Shown: positions 11,399 to 24,639 of the stretch, in pieces
Position numbering within the stretch: the stretch's first letter is position 1
Layout: the number at the start of each line of letters is the position of its first letter
DNA from: Erodium maritimum
Taxonomy: Eukaryota > Streptophyta > Magnoliopsida > Geraniales > Geraniaceae
NCBI GenBank assembly: GCA_963921825.1
Contig: OY997594.1
Span: 16,931,001-16,995,000 of the forward strand
Direction: 5' to 3'
Length of the DNA stretch: 64,000 nt
Notes under the pieces: generated by a model
The model's input: the letters and a program-made list of their open reading frames with translations, nothing else
Database searches by the model: none
Told to the model about the DNA's origin: nothing
Position numbers and translations under genes: made by a program

Positions 11399-13463
11399 TT
11401 TTTTTACTGAAATGTGCAATTTTATTAAATCAGAATTCAACTACACACGAGTTTAACAGAAAAATCATTCCCTGACCACTAAAGAAGAACAAACATAAAA
11501 TTTATTTGTTCGCAACTCTTTTAATACTATAACCATCATAGATGGTATTGAGACGCCATATAGGTAAGAACAAAATGTGGGGGATTGGAAAATGAAACTG
11601 GAAGTCCTGCTCAAATGCCCGAGCCTGGACTACATTAGTTGTAGAAGGCAAGGCTTTAAATAGGGACCCCTACAAGAGCCAGTCCCTAAACCAAGTGGGA
11701 CCTATCATCCCTCCTAGCGGGGCTGCTTACTAGTCCTCGACTGATCATCCCGGGGTTCACCAGCGGAACCCCTCTTTACTCCTCTAGTACCGGCTCCAGC
11801 TCCAACTCCAAGTTCAGCTCTATGTTTGTGCCTAGGAGGGCCTGAAACCTCGGTTTCTCGGCCACTAGAGAGCTGACTGACCACCAAGTTTTTCCATCCT
11901 GGATCGATATTCTTGGTCTGGACGTTACCTTGAGTTCTTATACCCTTAGGTACAGTGCGCAAGGATACATTTAGGCCTTTTTCCCGAGGCAAGGTGCCCG
12001 TAGTGGTTGGCTCCAAGACCTCTGATTCCCCAACCCGTCGCATATGGCTTGGCGTTTCGGTCCTTCTGGAACTCCAATATGGATGAGTCGAATTGTGGGC
12101 CACTAAAAATCTCCCGATCGCACTCTTGAACCACATGCCCGATCAGCCACAATTGTGGTAGAAGGAGGGCAGTTTCGTGTAAGTGAGCGAGACTCGAACC
12201 GGGTCTAGGGAGTCCTTGAAACTCGGTAGAAGATGACGATGCAGGGGACGCTCCACGAGGTGTCAGAAACGCACTTTCACCATTCCTCTACAATAGAGGC
12301 CCCATTGATCACACGGGACCTCAACACATAGCCCAAGAGTCGAGCCAATTATTTCCCCGATCGCTCGGGTCTACACTAGTGAAGGGAGACCATAGGCGTG
12401 AACCCATAGCTGGAGTCGATCCAAGGTAGGAGGATCCCTCGCCACCGGGTCCAAGTCATCGAGGAGTATGGATGACAATCAAAGCACCAGGGTTCGTTGC
12501 TCTAGACCCTCGCACAAGCCTCCTCCGACTCGAAGTAGAATCCAAAAACCCCAGGACCAATGTCCTTCATTACCAGGCCCTCTGCCGATCTACCCGACGC
12601 CTTTGTGATGATTTGAAGTAGAACCTCCTTCTAGGGAGGCTTCGACGACCATAGCTTACCCAACATGGCGAATTGCTGGCGAGCAAGGATCGCAGGAGTC
12701 ACCGGGTAGTACAGGACGAGAATCTCTAGTTCCTCCTCCTTCTCCAACGAGCAAGATGAAAGGCCATCTTGGAGATTAGCTAGGCTGACCTCGAGAGATT
12801 CCGGCGGTGCTGATGTCCCAAGGAAAAAGTTGGCTTCATGCAGCTTGGGCACCCTATGACGACGAACCATGCCTAGAGGCGTGATAAGTAGTGACGAGAT
12901 TATAGGAATCCTCGCCTTATTAGGGATCGAGGCCCCATCAATCAGCGCCCCTAAGAGTGTTCTCCTGTCGTCCACCATTTGATTCGACAAGGAGGATCCC
13001 GACGTAGTGGAGACGGCGTGGCCTCACCGAGAGTAGGATAAATCAACAGTGGAGGTGACGAGGCTTCGGCTAGGCTAGAAGAAACATCCAATGGGAGCGG
13101 TGTGATTTTGCCAAGGCTATGAGCGGCCGGTGAGATACTTGCGGAGGAAACATTTGGTGCTATCTTCATCGGGCGGCCTCTCCGTTACTAGTCTGGCGCC
13201 GTAGAGGACCCTGGAGAGAACGATATGATCGCTGTTGATTGGGGAGTCGGTAGTATCGTAGAGGATGGTATGGGAAGAAGAAGCTGAGAGCTGGCTGTCT
13301 CGGCTAGGGTTTGTTTTGGTCTCCTTCGGCGTCGAGTTTTTAAAGGAGACTCCACCACCAAAGAGGGTCAAGGAGGAAGAATTGCCGAGAAACACATGGG
13401 TGCAGGCGGAGGCGGGACATGACCGATATGTGTGGCAGGCTTGTCGGTGACGATAACAGGCTA
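11399..13463 (-). mobile_element. LINE-derived element with decayed ORF1, no ORF2 seen
   Basis: Read on the minus strand, a 5' GC-rich start near 13463 leads into ORF1-like frames (13395-13117, 13169-12951, 12990-12631 and 12136-11714). These include LARQQFAMLGKLW with GFYFESEEAC (DUF4283-like) and a zinc-knuckle remnant near 12150-12175, NCG-LIGHVVQEC, in which the first Cys is Tyr and a frameshift falls inside the motif. The frame ends K-Q-P-R-stop at 11714. About 300 bp of UTR follow, ending in an A-run (T-run on plus at 11399-11405). No endonuclease or RT lies between ORF1 and the tail. I found no clear target duplication, so the outer limits are approximate. Confidence 0.6.
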
Positions 13464-14258
13464 AGTTTTTTTTGGGACGAGACTTTCGACATATTTTAAT
13501 GAAAGTGAATTTTTTTCTTCTTTTTTCTATCTTGATAATCTTGCTATCAAAATAAGAGTTAAAATAAGTTTTTTTTATATATATACATATAAGAATGGAT
13601 TTGGACAGGTCTCTTACCCTTAATTGGCTATTTTGATGATTTTCCTAACTCCTTTACATGTGCTACCTCCGCTAATGTTGCAATCTACTTCTAAAATAAT
13701 ACATTTAATATAAATGTCAGTTGAAAAGTATAAAAAGTATAGACTCAGTCATCCTCTAATTTAATTTCAGAAAGGCATTTTTAATCTATATTATTTTTGT
13801 TTTCACGTGAAGCTCTGTCAGATGATACGTGGACTGATAAGCTTCGGACGAGTTATTATCCGAAACATTTATCAACATTTTAAGAGAGAAAAGAAAGTGT
13901 CATTCCGATTCGAAAGGGAAAAGGCCCGTACACAGACAAACAACAACAATCAGAGCATGTGCACCACGGAGTGATCGTTCAACGTTCAACTCCGCGATTC
14001 GTTGTACACGTTAATTAATCAGGATTGTTATTACTCGTATGAGTGGTATGACCATCGACTTTAGCCTTTTTAACAGAGTTGTAGACATCGACCCATCTAC
14101 AAAACGTTGCCACAATGTGGTTAGTTAGTTAGGTCATGCTGACTCCACGCTCTACGTAGTGACGTGAGATGATGCGTCATAATTTTTTGATTGGTCCATG
14201 TTCACGGACGCACGGTTGGTGTCGATGTGCAAAAAATAATAAATAACTTTTTGTCGTT
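13464..14258. other. AT-rich intergenic with a possible LINE tail
   Basis: A T-run at about 13466-13473 followed by sequence that on the minus strand reads like a LINE 3' end (TTCATTAAAATATGTCGAAA). The remainder holds no recognisable gene. Confidence 0.35.
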
Positions 14259-14266
14259 TATAAATA
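14259..14266 (+). promoter_or_regulatory. Possible TATA box
   Basis: TATAAATA followed 30-50 bp later by CT-rich leader-like sequence. It lies upstream of the decayed reading frames at 14624-15830. Confidence 0.35.
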
Positions 14267-14589
14267 GGGTTAGATGGTTTTCTCCAACACCACACTTCTC
14301 TTGTTTCATATCCACAAACTCTATCATTTGTTTCTTAACATTCACTTTCCAATCAGTCTCAAAGCGAGTTCTCAGGATTCGGTGATTTTGGTTGTCATTT
14401 AGTTTCAACGACTCGCCACCATCATCTAATGACAACAACTCGTTTTTTAACAATGCATGGTCGTAACAATCAAATATTCTGAACTGCACGGTGCATACTT
14501 TTTCATGCAAGAGTCATATCCTCCTATGCCCTCCCCATATTCGGACGTTGGTACCTTATATCAAGAAAATCCGTTTCCTCCTCTCACGG

Positions 14590-15830
14590 GGATTCGAGTT
14601 ACGGTTTATAAACATGTCATGGCATGAGGTGTCAGAGAGACGCAAATGCAAGCACATCATATAGAAGCGGTCTATCGGGAGTGTCGTCCTTCACAATCAG
14701 CATTTCAGAGGGACAACCAATAGAGCCTATTCAAATACCTTGTGTACTCAGTTGTGGGAGTCGTGCACATGGTACTGGAGGTGGTCGTGGCGGACGTTCC
14801 CGTGGAGGTGGAGATGGAGGTAGGAGGATGCGTTCGTCCAACGAAGAATATTTACGCTTGGTTGCATGTTTGTTACACATCTCACTCGATTCATTCTGAG
14901 GAAACAACGACACAAAGCATGGATTTTGTCAATAGTAGCACGTGAATAAAACGTCAACTTGGGTTGGACATTTCGCGACGACAAGTAGTTGAATGACCAT
15001 TGGTCAAGAAAAAAGGCGAGGATGAAGCGATGAAATGGTTATTTCAAGGAGTTGAATAGACTACATGTTAGTGGCGGTCAGACGACCACTTGTACGATAA
15101 GGTGTTAATTTTATACGCACGGAACGAGAAACCATCTACCCTTTGTGGTCAACATTGGTGGAAAGCGGTTCACAACCAGCCCAGGTGATCTAAGGAGCAC
15201 GATAACAACAAGGGAACGAAGAGGAGGGGTAGGTATGAAGATGGAGAATACACAACATCGGGGACCACATCATCGAGGGAGGGAGGTTCCTGTTCGGGGC
15301 GAGGGATGCTTGACCGGGCATACAACTCCCAATGAGGGTCCTCATCCGCGTTTCATAGTTAGTCACCACGATCATTGCATGTATATTAAAATTAAGCCGG
15401 TTATACGAGCACTTCCATGAGAAATGCATTTTAACTTGATGTCGTGTTCTTACCGTAAAATGGATTTGGTTTGAGTTCGGGTACAGTGCAGAATTGGTCT
15501 TCCAAATCGCGTGATTGATCGTCGCCTCAATATCCACCACATCCACCTCTACCTACCCAATAATGTTCAGTGAGACAAAAGGTTGCCAAGAGGAAAGAAA
15601 AGGCTATCATGGTCACTCATGACTACTGACCTGTTGCTGTTGTGGAGGCTAACATGTTTGAGTTGGAGGCGAATAGGATGGAGGCCTGGTGGCGCAATGA
15701 TGTTTTCAAATGCCAAGATGAGGTGAACATGGTTGACTTTATTACACTACCTCCACTTGAATTGGAATGACATATGGCCAAAGTCAAATGCCTCAAAACT
15801 CTCATCGCCTCATGCTTCATAGGTTCATGT
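14590..15830 (+). pseudogene. Decayed PIF/Harbinger ORF1-like (Myb/NAM-associated) gene
   Basis: Frames with many stops, in an order matching the small second protein of plant PIF/Harbinger transposons and the related NAM-associated genes. There is a Gly/Arg-rich start (about 14750-14830), SSNEEYLRLVACLLHISLDS (Myb/SANT-like start), a following G-N-N-D-T-K-H-G-F segment, HWWKAVHNQPR near 15150-15180 (the aromatic WW/P-R-W-type motif of the NAM-associated domain), and a charged helical tail with AKRKEKA, EANMFELEANRMEAW and LPPLELE (15575-15770). No transposase or inverted repeats were recognised. The identification rests on motif order only. Confidence 0.4.
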
Positions 15831-17439
15831 TGTTTTTGTAACTACGTTTTTGTGTGTATGATATTCTCATTATGACTGTTGATGTTCCTTGTGTTTGTTG
15901 TTATTAGATGTTTAACAATGTTGTAACGATAGATATGACCAACATTTTGTTGGGGTTTTGTGACCAAGGACAAGTCCACATCGACATGTTATAAAAGTCC
16001 TTGTGAGTTAATAAATAAGATTGAAAACGTTTTATTATCAATAAGTTGTAATGTTAATAAAAATGTGAATATACTACTCTTTTTAAGATATTAGGGAGCA
16101 TCTCCCTAGTAGTAGAACTCTTACAAACGAATGAGTGAGTCTATTCTCTCGTCTTTGGTCTAAACCGATGATTAAAGCTAGTGTGACTTTTTGACAAGAG
16201 GATCACGTTTTATTGATCATGCATATAAGGATATGAGTCAAAGTCATAAATGTCAAAGAGTTTTGAAATTTAGACGACCTACCTTGGGTGTATTTCATAG
16301 AACTAAGACATAAGTACATCTCAACAACCCGCGTAGTCCTTAATCCTACGACCATGACATCACCATGTGATCTACATGATGTGGATTCATGTTTTAAGTT
16401 AATCAAATGCTTCTCCTAACAGATAGTTATAAATTTTATGTGTGGACATGGATACACACATGTGAGACACATGGATTATTGTCATAGGGACTTGTCAATT
16501 GTGGTTACATAAGTTAGATGTCATTAAAACAGATGAGTAAGAGGTTTGCAACAGAAGAATGACCATGCAAGTGATTCTTCGCCTACATTCCTCACTCACA
16601 ATCAAGAGAACATGTTAAGAGTGAATTAGAAATGAAGCCCCTATTGATCTTGGGGATTTTCTTTTTCGTGAACCGCAATCAATGACATCTTTCTCATCTA
16701 ATCTTCAGGGTTGTTGCAGCAAAACGAAGACCTTACATGTTAGGTGCATCTGGAGTTGAGATCTCGCATTTAGATTCGAGAGTCCAAGAAACATAAATGT
16801 GACTTCATAAAAGTAACTTGAAATCTGGATTTCGCTTCAGACCAGGCTGTATAGGACCACTTTGATCGTTTGGGGGACAATGATTTAGTTGAGCAGTGTT
16901 AGAAATAAGCAGAGCTACAACAGTCTATTTCTTAACCCCAACCTAAATTTATAGCTGACGGGGGAGGGGGATTTCTTTTCCTCGTGTTTTTCCTCTTATA
17001 TATGAGAGGATAGTCCGCTTCGGGTTGCAGGGAGTTTCTTGTAAGTGATCTATTCGTGAATCTAGGTGTAGTAATAACATGTCGTGTGCAGTCGGGTGAT
17101 GATCATTCGGATTATTTGTCTTTCTTGGTTTATCTCTTCGAAGGATTTGTTTTTGGAGTTCACAATGGGCCCGTTTGGAGGGGTTGTTATGTTTTTTTTG
17201 TCTAGTTGTGGAGGTTTCTAGTTTTTTGTTTTTGTTTTTGTTTTGGCATGTCTATTTTGGTCGTTCAGGGGTGTTTCTTATTTTTCGATTTTGTAGGTAT
17301 CTTTAGATAAGGGCGTCCGTACTGGAATTGTCCTTTTCTCAGCTTTACAAAAGTTTTTTTTATAATAAAACCATCATTTATATATATATATATATAAAAG
17401 GAAGATGGTACTATGCCTTTATTCAGTTGTGATAATCGC
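15831..17439. other. Intergenic, possible LINE 3' UTR at the end
   Basis: No coding pattern was recognised. Positions about 16900-17365 are T/G-rich with several TTTTTG runs and end TTTTTTTTATAATAAAACC, resembling a plant LINE 3' UTR but unproven. A (TA)n run lies at about 17379-17395. Confidence 0.3.
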
Positions 17440-18341
17440 TAAATGAAAAGAGAATAAAACTATTGAGGGTAACAGGATTGGACGAAGTGTCGGTCATTAA
17501 TTTGTATGGCTTGGACGGTCAAGGGGCAACGATCATATGAATCCTAAAAAGTTATACACATAGAGAAAGACCATGGCGAAGTGAGCGGAACATGTCATTG
17601 ATTAAATAAATGGATGAGACATTATGTATTGATATAATACATCTTTTATTTAATTCTATACTCACAAGACAAGACTAATATTTTTAATTAATTATAATAA
17701 AGTATAGTAATTAAATGGGAAAAATGAAAGGCCAAATTAATATAATATATTGGGCTTGGCCGAACACCCTTATTGGACTATGATTGATTCGTTCAAGGAA
17801 ATATATAAATATTAATTTGTAGTGTTTCTTTAATAAACGAATTAAAGGAAAAAAAACCTAGTGTTCTAAAAGTGTAGGGTACGAAATACTATTTGGACTA
17901 TGTCAAAGCAGCACACTTCTTTTTGATAGATTTCCTAATTCTACTTGGATTGGTTTAAGGAAATCAAATCCTATAAATACAAAATTAAGGAGCACAAAAT
18001 TTAAAGCTTAATGGCTGAAATGGTCGGTCACGCACCCATAGTGAGAAATTGAGAGTTTTGTTCAAGAACTTCTAGCGTGTCTAGTTGAGGATCAAGTTTT
18101 CTCGTGTGGATACCATTAGAGGGCGAACACTTGGACGCCTACAACAACGCTTCCAAAAATCCCCGTCTCGAACCAGTTGATTCCAAAATAGCCTTTTCTA
18201 AGGTAATCTATATTCAATTTCGCATATATTAGTAATTATATGAATATGTGATCTAGGTTCAAAGTATAGGTTATCGACAAAGGTTTATAAAAAAAATGTT
18301 TTCCGTCGTGTTAATGTAACACATCCTATATTCCAACACAT
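17440..18341 (+). repeat. Probable copia-type LTR, start uncertain
   Basis: The 3' half has the layout of long plant copia LTRs: a GTGTGGATACC...TAGAGG segment followed by a drop into AT-rich sequence (about 18110-18250), then an end at ATATTCCAACA (18341). I could not fix the start or a target duplication. Confidence 0.35.
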
Positions 18342-18460
18342 TTTCCCAATATTGTTGGGAATATCTACCTCGACTTTGGAGTTTCATATTAATAGTTTTT
18401 TTTAAATTATGTTCAAATGTTTGTATTTAATTAAAAAGAAAGTTGGAAAATATCGGGTGA

Positions 18461-18461
18461 G

Positions 18462-18490
<29 letters not shown>
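18461..18490 (+). repeat. (GAA)10 microsatellite
   Basis: Uninterrupted GAA units just upstream of the LINE ORF1 region. Confidence 0.95.
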
Positions 18491-18492
<2 letters not shown>

Positions 18493-18499
18493 TATGGTC

Positions 18500-20174
18500 T
18501 TGGTTGTTGCTATACTAAAACTCGAATCAGAGGAGGCGCTGCGGTCTTGTCGTTCATCTCCGAGATCGACCATTGTTCTCCTCCGATGAGCGTCTCTAAT
18601 ATGTGTTTCTCTATTTTTATGAGACACATCTTTTTTCCGGTCGTCTTCTTCTATTTCTGGAGCGCCAAAGTATGACTTAAAAGAAGGGGGAGGTGATTGG
18701 CGGTGGTTTTAGAGAGTCGGGGTCGTAGCCGACGCTCCACCGCCTTGAATGTCGCAACCTTTGAGCACGACCCAACTGCCAAAATTCTTATGCTTCCTGG
18801 TCGTTTTCTTAGATCTAGTGGTTTGTTGTTTGATGTTTAGGTTGTCGTTTCTGAGAGACACAAACCACAAATCGACGGCTAGAGAATGAGAGGCTCAAAA
18901 TTGCTCTCTTTCTGCTCTGTATTGCTGTCTTCGTGTGGTGATTACTGTAAAAAATTTAAGAAGGCAAACAAGTCTTCAAGGGTGTTTGGAAAGAAGGGAA
19001 GGGTTGGACCAATCGCCAAGGAGGGTAGTTGTTTAGTCCCGACCAAATCGACGACTAAAACAAAAGGTCCAGCTAAATCGACGGCCAAGGCGAATGGTTC
19101 GGGTAAGTCTCATCCAACCAAGCTGGTAGGTGATGTGGTAGCACCTAGTGTACTCGGCAAGACACCAAGTTTTTCCACTGAGGTGAATAAGAAGAAGGAT
19201 GGCTTGTTGACGAGGGAATCGGTGATGGGTCATATATTGTTGTCTGGGTTGATCAATCGACAAAGCAGGGAAAATCCTTATTACAGGGAAATTCCTTAAC
19301 CAAGGGTGGAGGTCAAAAGTTGTTCTCGACGAAATCTCTGTTGTCGGAGCGTGTTGAGATGGAAAAAGTTGCATCCGCTTCATAGGTATTTGTCTACAAC
19401 CTACCATTCGAGAGCTCTGAGCAGTGGGTAAGGAATTTTTTCGGTTCCTATGGTTAAATTATAGGTTATTCTGTTTCTCTTCGCCCGAATGAGGTGGGTG
19501 CTATTTCGTTTTATTAAATTTTCGCCGGATCTTGAAGCATACCAGGGGACACTTTCAATGGCTATAGAGTCAATGGTTATGACTTATTTGTGGCATTTGC
19601 ATGGTTGAGATCTTGTTGGGATCACTTTAAAGCAATGAGCCGAAAACTGAGCCTAGAGGACAGATGGGTTGTGGCGCCGACGGTGGGTCATCTCGTTAAT
19701 TTTGGTGTTGAGCTCGTTAGTTCTCCCGTGGAGTGCGGGTTTTTATTTTAGAGGGATCTTGGGATCTTGCATCTTTTATCACCATGTTGGGGTTGTTGCT
19801 TCTAAGCTTAATTCGAGACTAGTTGTTCCGGATCAGATGAGGTCGAAGACGGAGCAACGTGAGATGCCGGTGTGTCAGGCCCAAGTAATTAATGAGACTA
19901 TTTCCGCAAGCCCATCTAGCATGGGTAGGGCTCTATTTGTGGATGGCAGTAGAATGCAAAGGCACATGCTAGTGAGCCTTTAGTGCTTGGGTCAGGTACT
20001 ATCGAGGCATCCCTGGCTGTTGTGAAGGAATTGGTTGGCCCTACACAAGCTGAGTAGGCCTTGAAGCCTTCTAATGGTCTTGTGTCAGTAAATCCGTGTT
20101 TGGTTGATGGTGGCAGTCCTTCTAGGGTTCAGCGTAGTGCGTGGAAGGATGCCCTTATCAAACCAAAATGTAAG
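18500..20174 (+). pseudogene. LINE-derived element, ORF1 part with RRM-like segment
   Basis: Decayed frames. A Lys/Ser/Thr-rich basic stretch (frame 18886-19299) is followed near 19385-19460 by VFVYNLPFESSEQWVRNFF, which looks like the first strand and helix of an RNA-recognition motif. Further ORF1-like sequence extends to 20170. The LTR retrotransposon at 20175 interrupts it, and the remainder continues at 31217. The pentamer GTAAG (20170-20174) is the target site duplicated by that insertion. No ORF2 is seen in either part. Confidence 0.5.
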
Positions 20175-22683
20175 TGTAAAGACCGACAAAATTAAAGTAG
20201 AGTAATCTTTTGCAAATTGAAACGTTGGGGTAAGTTTTTTCAAGTAAGTGGTTTAAAGAGAAAAATTAAAAAAAAAGGAAAAAGAGGATTGCTGGACTGG
20301 ATTGTGAATTGGGCCGGTTGAGCCCATGCACTGAGTGAACCAGGCCCGCGCGCTGGCCCAGGCCCAGCTGATGGAGTCAGTCCTAACCCTATTTGGCTTC
20401 CCAGTTCCTCTTCGTTTCAGAAGAGTCGCACGCAAACCGAGGGGAGCACCAATCGCGTCTCTCTCCCTCGCGATGCAGATCCGAACAAGCCCCGCCGTCC
20501 AAGATTTCCGGCCTCCCTTTCTTCGTTCTTATCCTCTTCTTCTTCTTCTACACCTCCTGCTTCACCTCGCAACCAAACCCCTCGCCGTCCGCTTCTTCTC
20601 AACCCTGAACATCGACGGCGATGGAGAAATAGAGCAGGTCCGAACCATTTCCCGCCGCGTCTTTCTTCTCCGATCCCGTTGTGGCCGGAAAGGCACCAAA
20701 GCGAGCTCGATGCGAGCATTTCCGACCAGTGCCATCGCCGGTGAGCTCCACCTCCGCCAGATCTGAGACGGGAAGCTCTGGGTCACGTCTTCTTGCACTC
20801 ACGGCGCAGCCACCTGCTACCAGCGACCCAACGTCGTCACAGCCCTCGTTTCCCCCTCTCCCGAGCTTCCCCTGACGCCGTAGATAACGGCTGGAAGTCG
20901 TGTCTCGCCGGAGCTGCCGTCAGTTCAGGCACAGGACCGGACAGAACCGAGTGGACCAGGTCCGGTGTTGGGCCTTGGGCCAGAAGACAATAGAAGACGG
21001 GCTTTGGGCCCAGTACGCCTCGTGGGCCAGGCCAGGCTCAACAGTGGGTCTGGATCTGGACCGGGACTGGATCCGGGTCAGGGTCTGGATACGGGTCAAC
21101 CCGAGTCATTTAAAACCATTTTAAAAATCAGATTAAATAATCAACTTTATTAAAATAAAGGTGAGAATTTGAAGGTTTGATTTAAGCATCTGAGGACCTT
21201 TGGACTTTTATCGTTATTGATTTGGACATTTTATGTGTCAAACCTAGACGGGACTTCGCCCGAGAGCGAAGAACTTGGACCCGAGCTAGAAGAACGAAGA
21301 TCACACCGGAACCCGTGTGAAGAACGGACTTGTTACTACCGAGTTGGACAAAAGAGTTTTAGAGGAAGACCATGAGGTAGGGAAAGTCTTAACTCCTCGT
21401 TTATGATGCTTAGTATGCATGTTAGGCTAATAAAATCGGAAAGGTCCTAGAAATGCCTATAGGATGCGAATAACTAGAATAATTGTCTTTCAATTACTAA
21501 TAACCGGAAGCGTCTAGTAATGCATGTGTAGGATGCCAATCACTAGTATAACTCGCTTTCAATACTTGGGAATTGCTTCACTGGTAGAGCGGCCTTGGCA
21601 AGGCCCTCAGATTAGTTGTGTGTTAGGATCACATGCTTGGTTGTTTGGTTGTTTAGTGGATAGGCTAAAGAGTCTAATGGAACTAGTTGAATTGCATGCT
21701 TGAATGTTCGATGGAAGGTTTACATGATTGGTTGATTGAACTTGTTCTGCTTGTTGAATTTATTTGAGTGATTGCTTGATTTCCTTAAATGGTTGATTGG
21801 AGAATCGAGTATGACTGGTTGTACCAAGCGGTGCAATCAGGTGATCGATGGATCGATGGGTCATGACTGGTAAGTAAACGGTAAGTTGTGGTTATGTGAT
21901 TCGTGTGCTGTGGTTATGTGATTCGTGTGTTGTGTGTTGTGGTGAAACGGTGATTCGTGAGTTATGTGTGATAATGGAATGGTGTTCGTTGGGAATGGAT
22001 TGCTTCGTGTTTCGCTTGAGTGTGTTACTCAATTATACGTGATTATTATTGAATTGCCCAAGTGTATGCTTCCTATGGGAGTAATACCTTGGTTCCCGAG
22101 GACATATAGCCCTTTGGAGACGTTTCTGAGAATCCCGATGATAAGCGCCCTTAGGGGGTTGTTTCCGGTAGCCTCAATGATATGCGTCTCCTCTGGACTT
22201 GAGGGAAAATCCGAGAGGACACATCTTATGTGGATCGGAGGGTGGTGACTTCATGTGCCACGGCATTGATTGGATTACCTGTTGCCCGTAATTGTTAAGA
22301 GTTATCTTGTTGACTTTGCTGATGAAATTATTGAGTTTAAAGTCCACCTTGTTATGTATTTTCGCTACTGAGCGCAAGCTCACCCCTATGAGTTTACTGT
22401 TGTGATTACAGGCTTGATTGAGGAGTAGAGGCTCGGGAGCTTCATGGTGTGGGTGTCTTGTTAGAGACTTCGTTTAGGTTTTTATTTCGGTTTTTGAACA
22501 AACCATGTTGGAGGATTATTATTACACCCCTGGAGGGTTTTATTCATGTTTTGAACCAAGTTATTCTGATGTGAGACTTAATTGAAGGATTTATGAAATT
22601 GTTGTTGGATGAATAATGTTGAAAACCGTTTTTACTCAAGTCACATCTCGAGTCCGGGCAAGAACCGGATTTGGGGCGTGACA
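20175..22683 (+). repeat. 5' LTR of the 20175-31216 element (LTR3)
   Basis: Starts TGTAAAGACCGAC and ends GGGGCGTGACA, 2509 bp. It contains the two-unit conserved block (units about 21441-21507 and 21508-21573) and the GNRA hairpin at 22369-22382. A 143-codon frame at 20335-20766 recurs in the 3' LTR at 28887-29318 and is LTR sequence. Confidence 0.95.
22369..22382 (+). promoter_or_regulatory. Conserved LTR hairpin, GCAA tetraloop
   Basis: TGAGC-GCAA-GCTCA, 301 bp before the LTR end. Same stem as in the other Ty3-type LTRs. Confidence 0.6.
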
Positions 22684-22686
22684 ATT

Positions 22687-22698
22687 TGGTATCAGAGC
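22687..22698 (+). promoter_or_regulatory. Primer-binding site, initiator-Met tRNA
   Basis: TGGTATCAGAGC, the usual plant iMet primer site, three bases after the 5' LTR end. Confidence 0.95.
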
Positions 22699-23149
22699 CT
22701 GGTTTCAGTTGAAACAATTGTCTTTGTGAACTTGTTTTCAAACCTCGGACCGAAGTCAATTAGGTGGGTAGAGTTAGGGATTCTGAGTCGTGATACTCAG
22801 TGACGCGATTTGGAAGCATTGACGCGAAGAGTTGGAACGACATGAGTCGTGAGTCGCTTTAATGTTTGTCCTAAATGGAATCTTTACACTACAATGTTTG
22901 CATTACTTGATTGGTATCCTCTCCCTAGTGATTGGTGAAGCCGAATGGTTGAGATCGGAATTGGATTAACGGGCAATGATCGACCCGCTATGCATTCATT
23001 GTAGAGTGAGCCAACGGTTGGTGGTGTTGCCATTTTGGTAGATCATTTCGAAAATTTTCAAGTTGTAGTTTGGTCTTGTTCAAGTGTTGACTTGTGGTTG
23101 ACCGCTTTTCTGGAGCATGAGTACTCCATGTGTGCTTGTATCGAGTGTT

Positions 23150-23450
23150 TTGGGTGGGGCGCGAGAACCCCGTATCCCGTTGTATGAGAACTCTGAGTGG
23201 GGCACGAGAACCCCGTATATCGTTTGTGTTGAGGATGTTGGTGGGGCACGAGAACCCCGTGTGCCCGTGTGTGGCGAGATTGGGGCACGAGAACCCCGTG
23301 TGCCCGTGTGTGGTGAGATCGGGGCACGAGAACCCCGTGTGCCCATGTGTGGCGAGTTTGGGGCACGAGCACCCCGTAGTATTTGGGAGCACGAGAACTC
23401 CGTTTATTGATTGTGTTGTGTACTTTGGAGAGCACGAGAACTCCGGTTAT
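23150..23450 (+). repeat. 39-bp minisatellite inside the LARD-like element
   Basis: The core GGGGCACGAGAACCCCGTGT is followed by GCCCGTGTGTGG-GAGAT. Three near-identical 39-bp units lie at about 23240-23360, with degenerate units on both sides. It creates overlapping artificial frames on both strands. Confidence 0.9.
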
Positions 23451-24639
23451 TGACTTTGTCTTGTAACTTGAAGAGTATGAGCACTCTTTGTATTGACCGT
23501 GTGGTGTCTTTGGCCGAGCATGAGAACTCTGCGTACTTTTGTCTTGTGAAATTTTGTTGGTGATTGTCCCGCTTAAGCGGAGGGTTAAGGGAAATTACGA
23601 ATGGGTCATGCCGAATTTTCGGTAGAACGGTAATAATTGTACTATCACGGGTTGACTCAGGGGCGCCACTGTAGTCGAGCGTGATGGTTTGATGTCAAGT
23701 TGTTACAATGAGGTTCGGGGATGCCTGAATCAGGTTGTAACAACATGAGATCGACATGAAAAGGTTTGGGTAAAAGTTAAGAAATGGGAATCCATGGAAG
23801 GGAAGGAAAGGTTAAGGGTGATTATTGAATTGAATTGTGTTAAGTACTAAACCCCTCTTTGTGAAAGGATACCCGAGCAAGGGGTATGCCTGTTGCGTTG
23901 TGCCTTGTGTGGTGTGCTTGAGATTGAATCCTCCAGTGGGAGTGGATTTCTTTGACTTGATTGAACCCTCCTGTGGGAGTTGGTTGTGTGTTTGATTGAA
24001 TCGCTGATTGTTGTTGTGAGACGCATTGAGATGCGAACTTGTGTGACTTTATATGAGTATATATATACCTACTAAGCCTTAGAGCTGCAAACTTGGGTGA
24101 CTTGTGAGACGCGCGTGAACGTCCTTGTACTTGATCGAACCTTTGATTTCGGTATGAGACGCACGAGGTGCGGGTCTCGTGTCCACATAAGTGTTACTTA
24201 TGACTTTACAACTTACTTTTGATCCAAGTGGGATCCGGTGGAGACGCACGAGAACGTCATGCTTGGGTGAATCGAATCGATTGGGCTAAACCGAGTTATG
24301 AACCTATAGGTTCTAAATGCAGTGAGCTTACGAGATGTCACGCGTTTATGTCCTGGAGAGTACCAAGAGCCGTTCAGTTATGGGGCAGAGTCAGACACCA
24401 GCTGTTGTTCTGGCAGGGGCAGTGAGCGCTCAGAGTGCTGCTCCCACAGAGCACCAGAGTTTTGGGATAGACCGGTAGGGTCACCACCTAGAGTTCCTAC
24501 AGTCGTAGAGCCGACTCAAGCGGCCGTATTCATGAGGTGGTTCGCGCAGTGTTAGCTGGGCTCAGCATGAGACTACAGTACCGGCACAAGAGTCTGTGCC
24601 TACTGCCGACGCAGTCACTACCGAGATGCCAGGTCAGGC

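Noticed and set aside
20335..20766. 143-codon frame as a gene
   Set aside because: It lies in an LTR and is duplicated at 28887-29318 in the other LTR.
22687..22698. Possible tRNA gene at the methionine-tRNA-like sequence
   Set aside because: It is only the 12-base primer-binding site complementary to the tRNA end. No cloverleaf is present.
23080..23435. Long overlapping frames on both strands, and a CRISPR-like repeat
   Set aside because: They come from a 39-bp minisatellite with no unique spacers, inside a plant LTR element.
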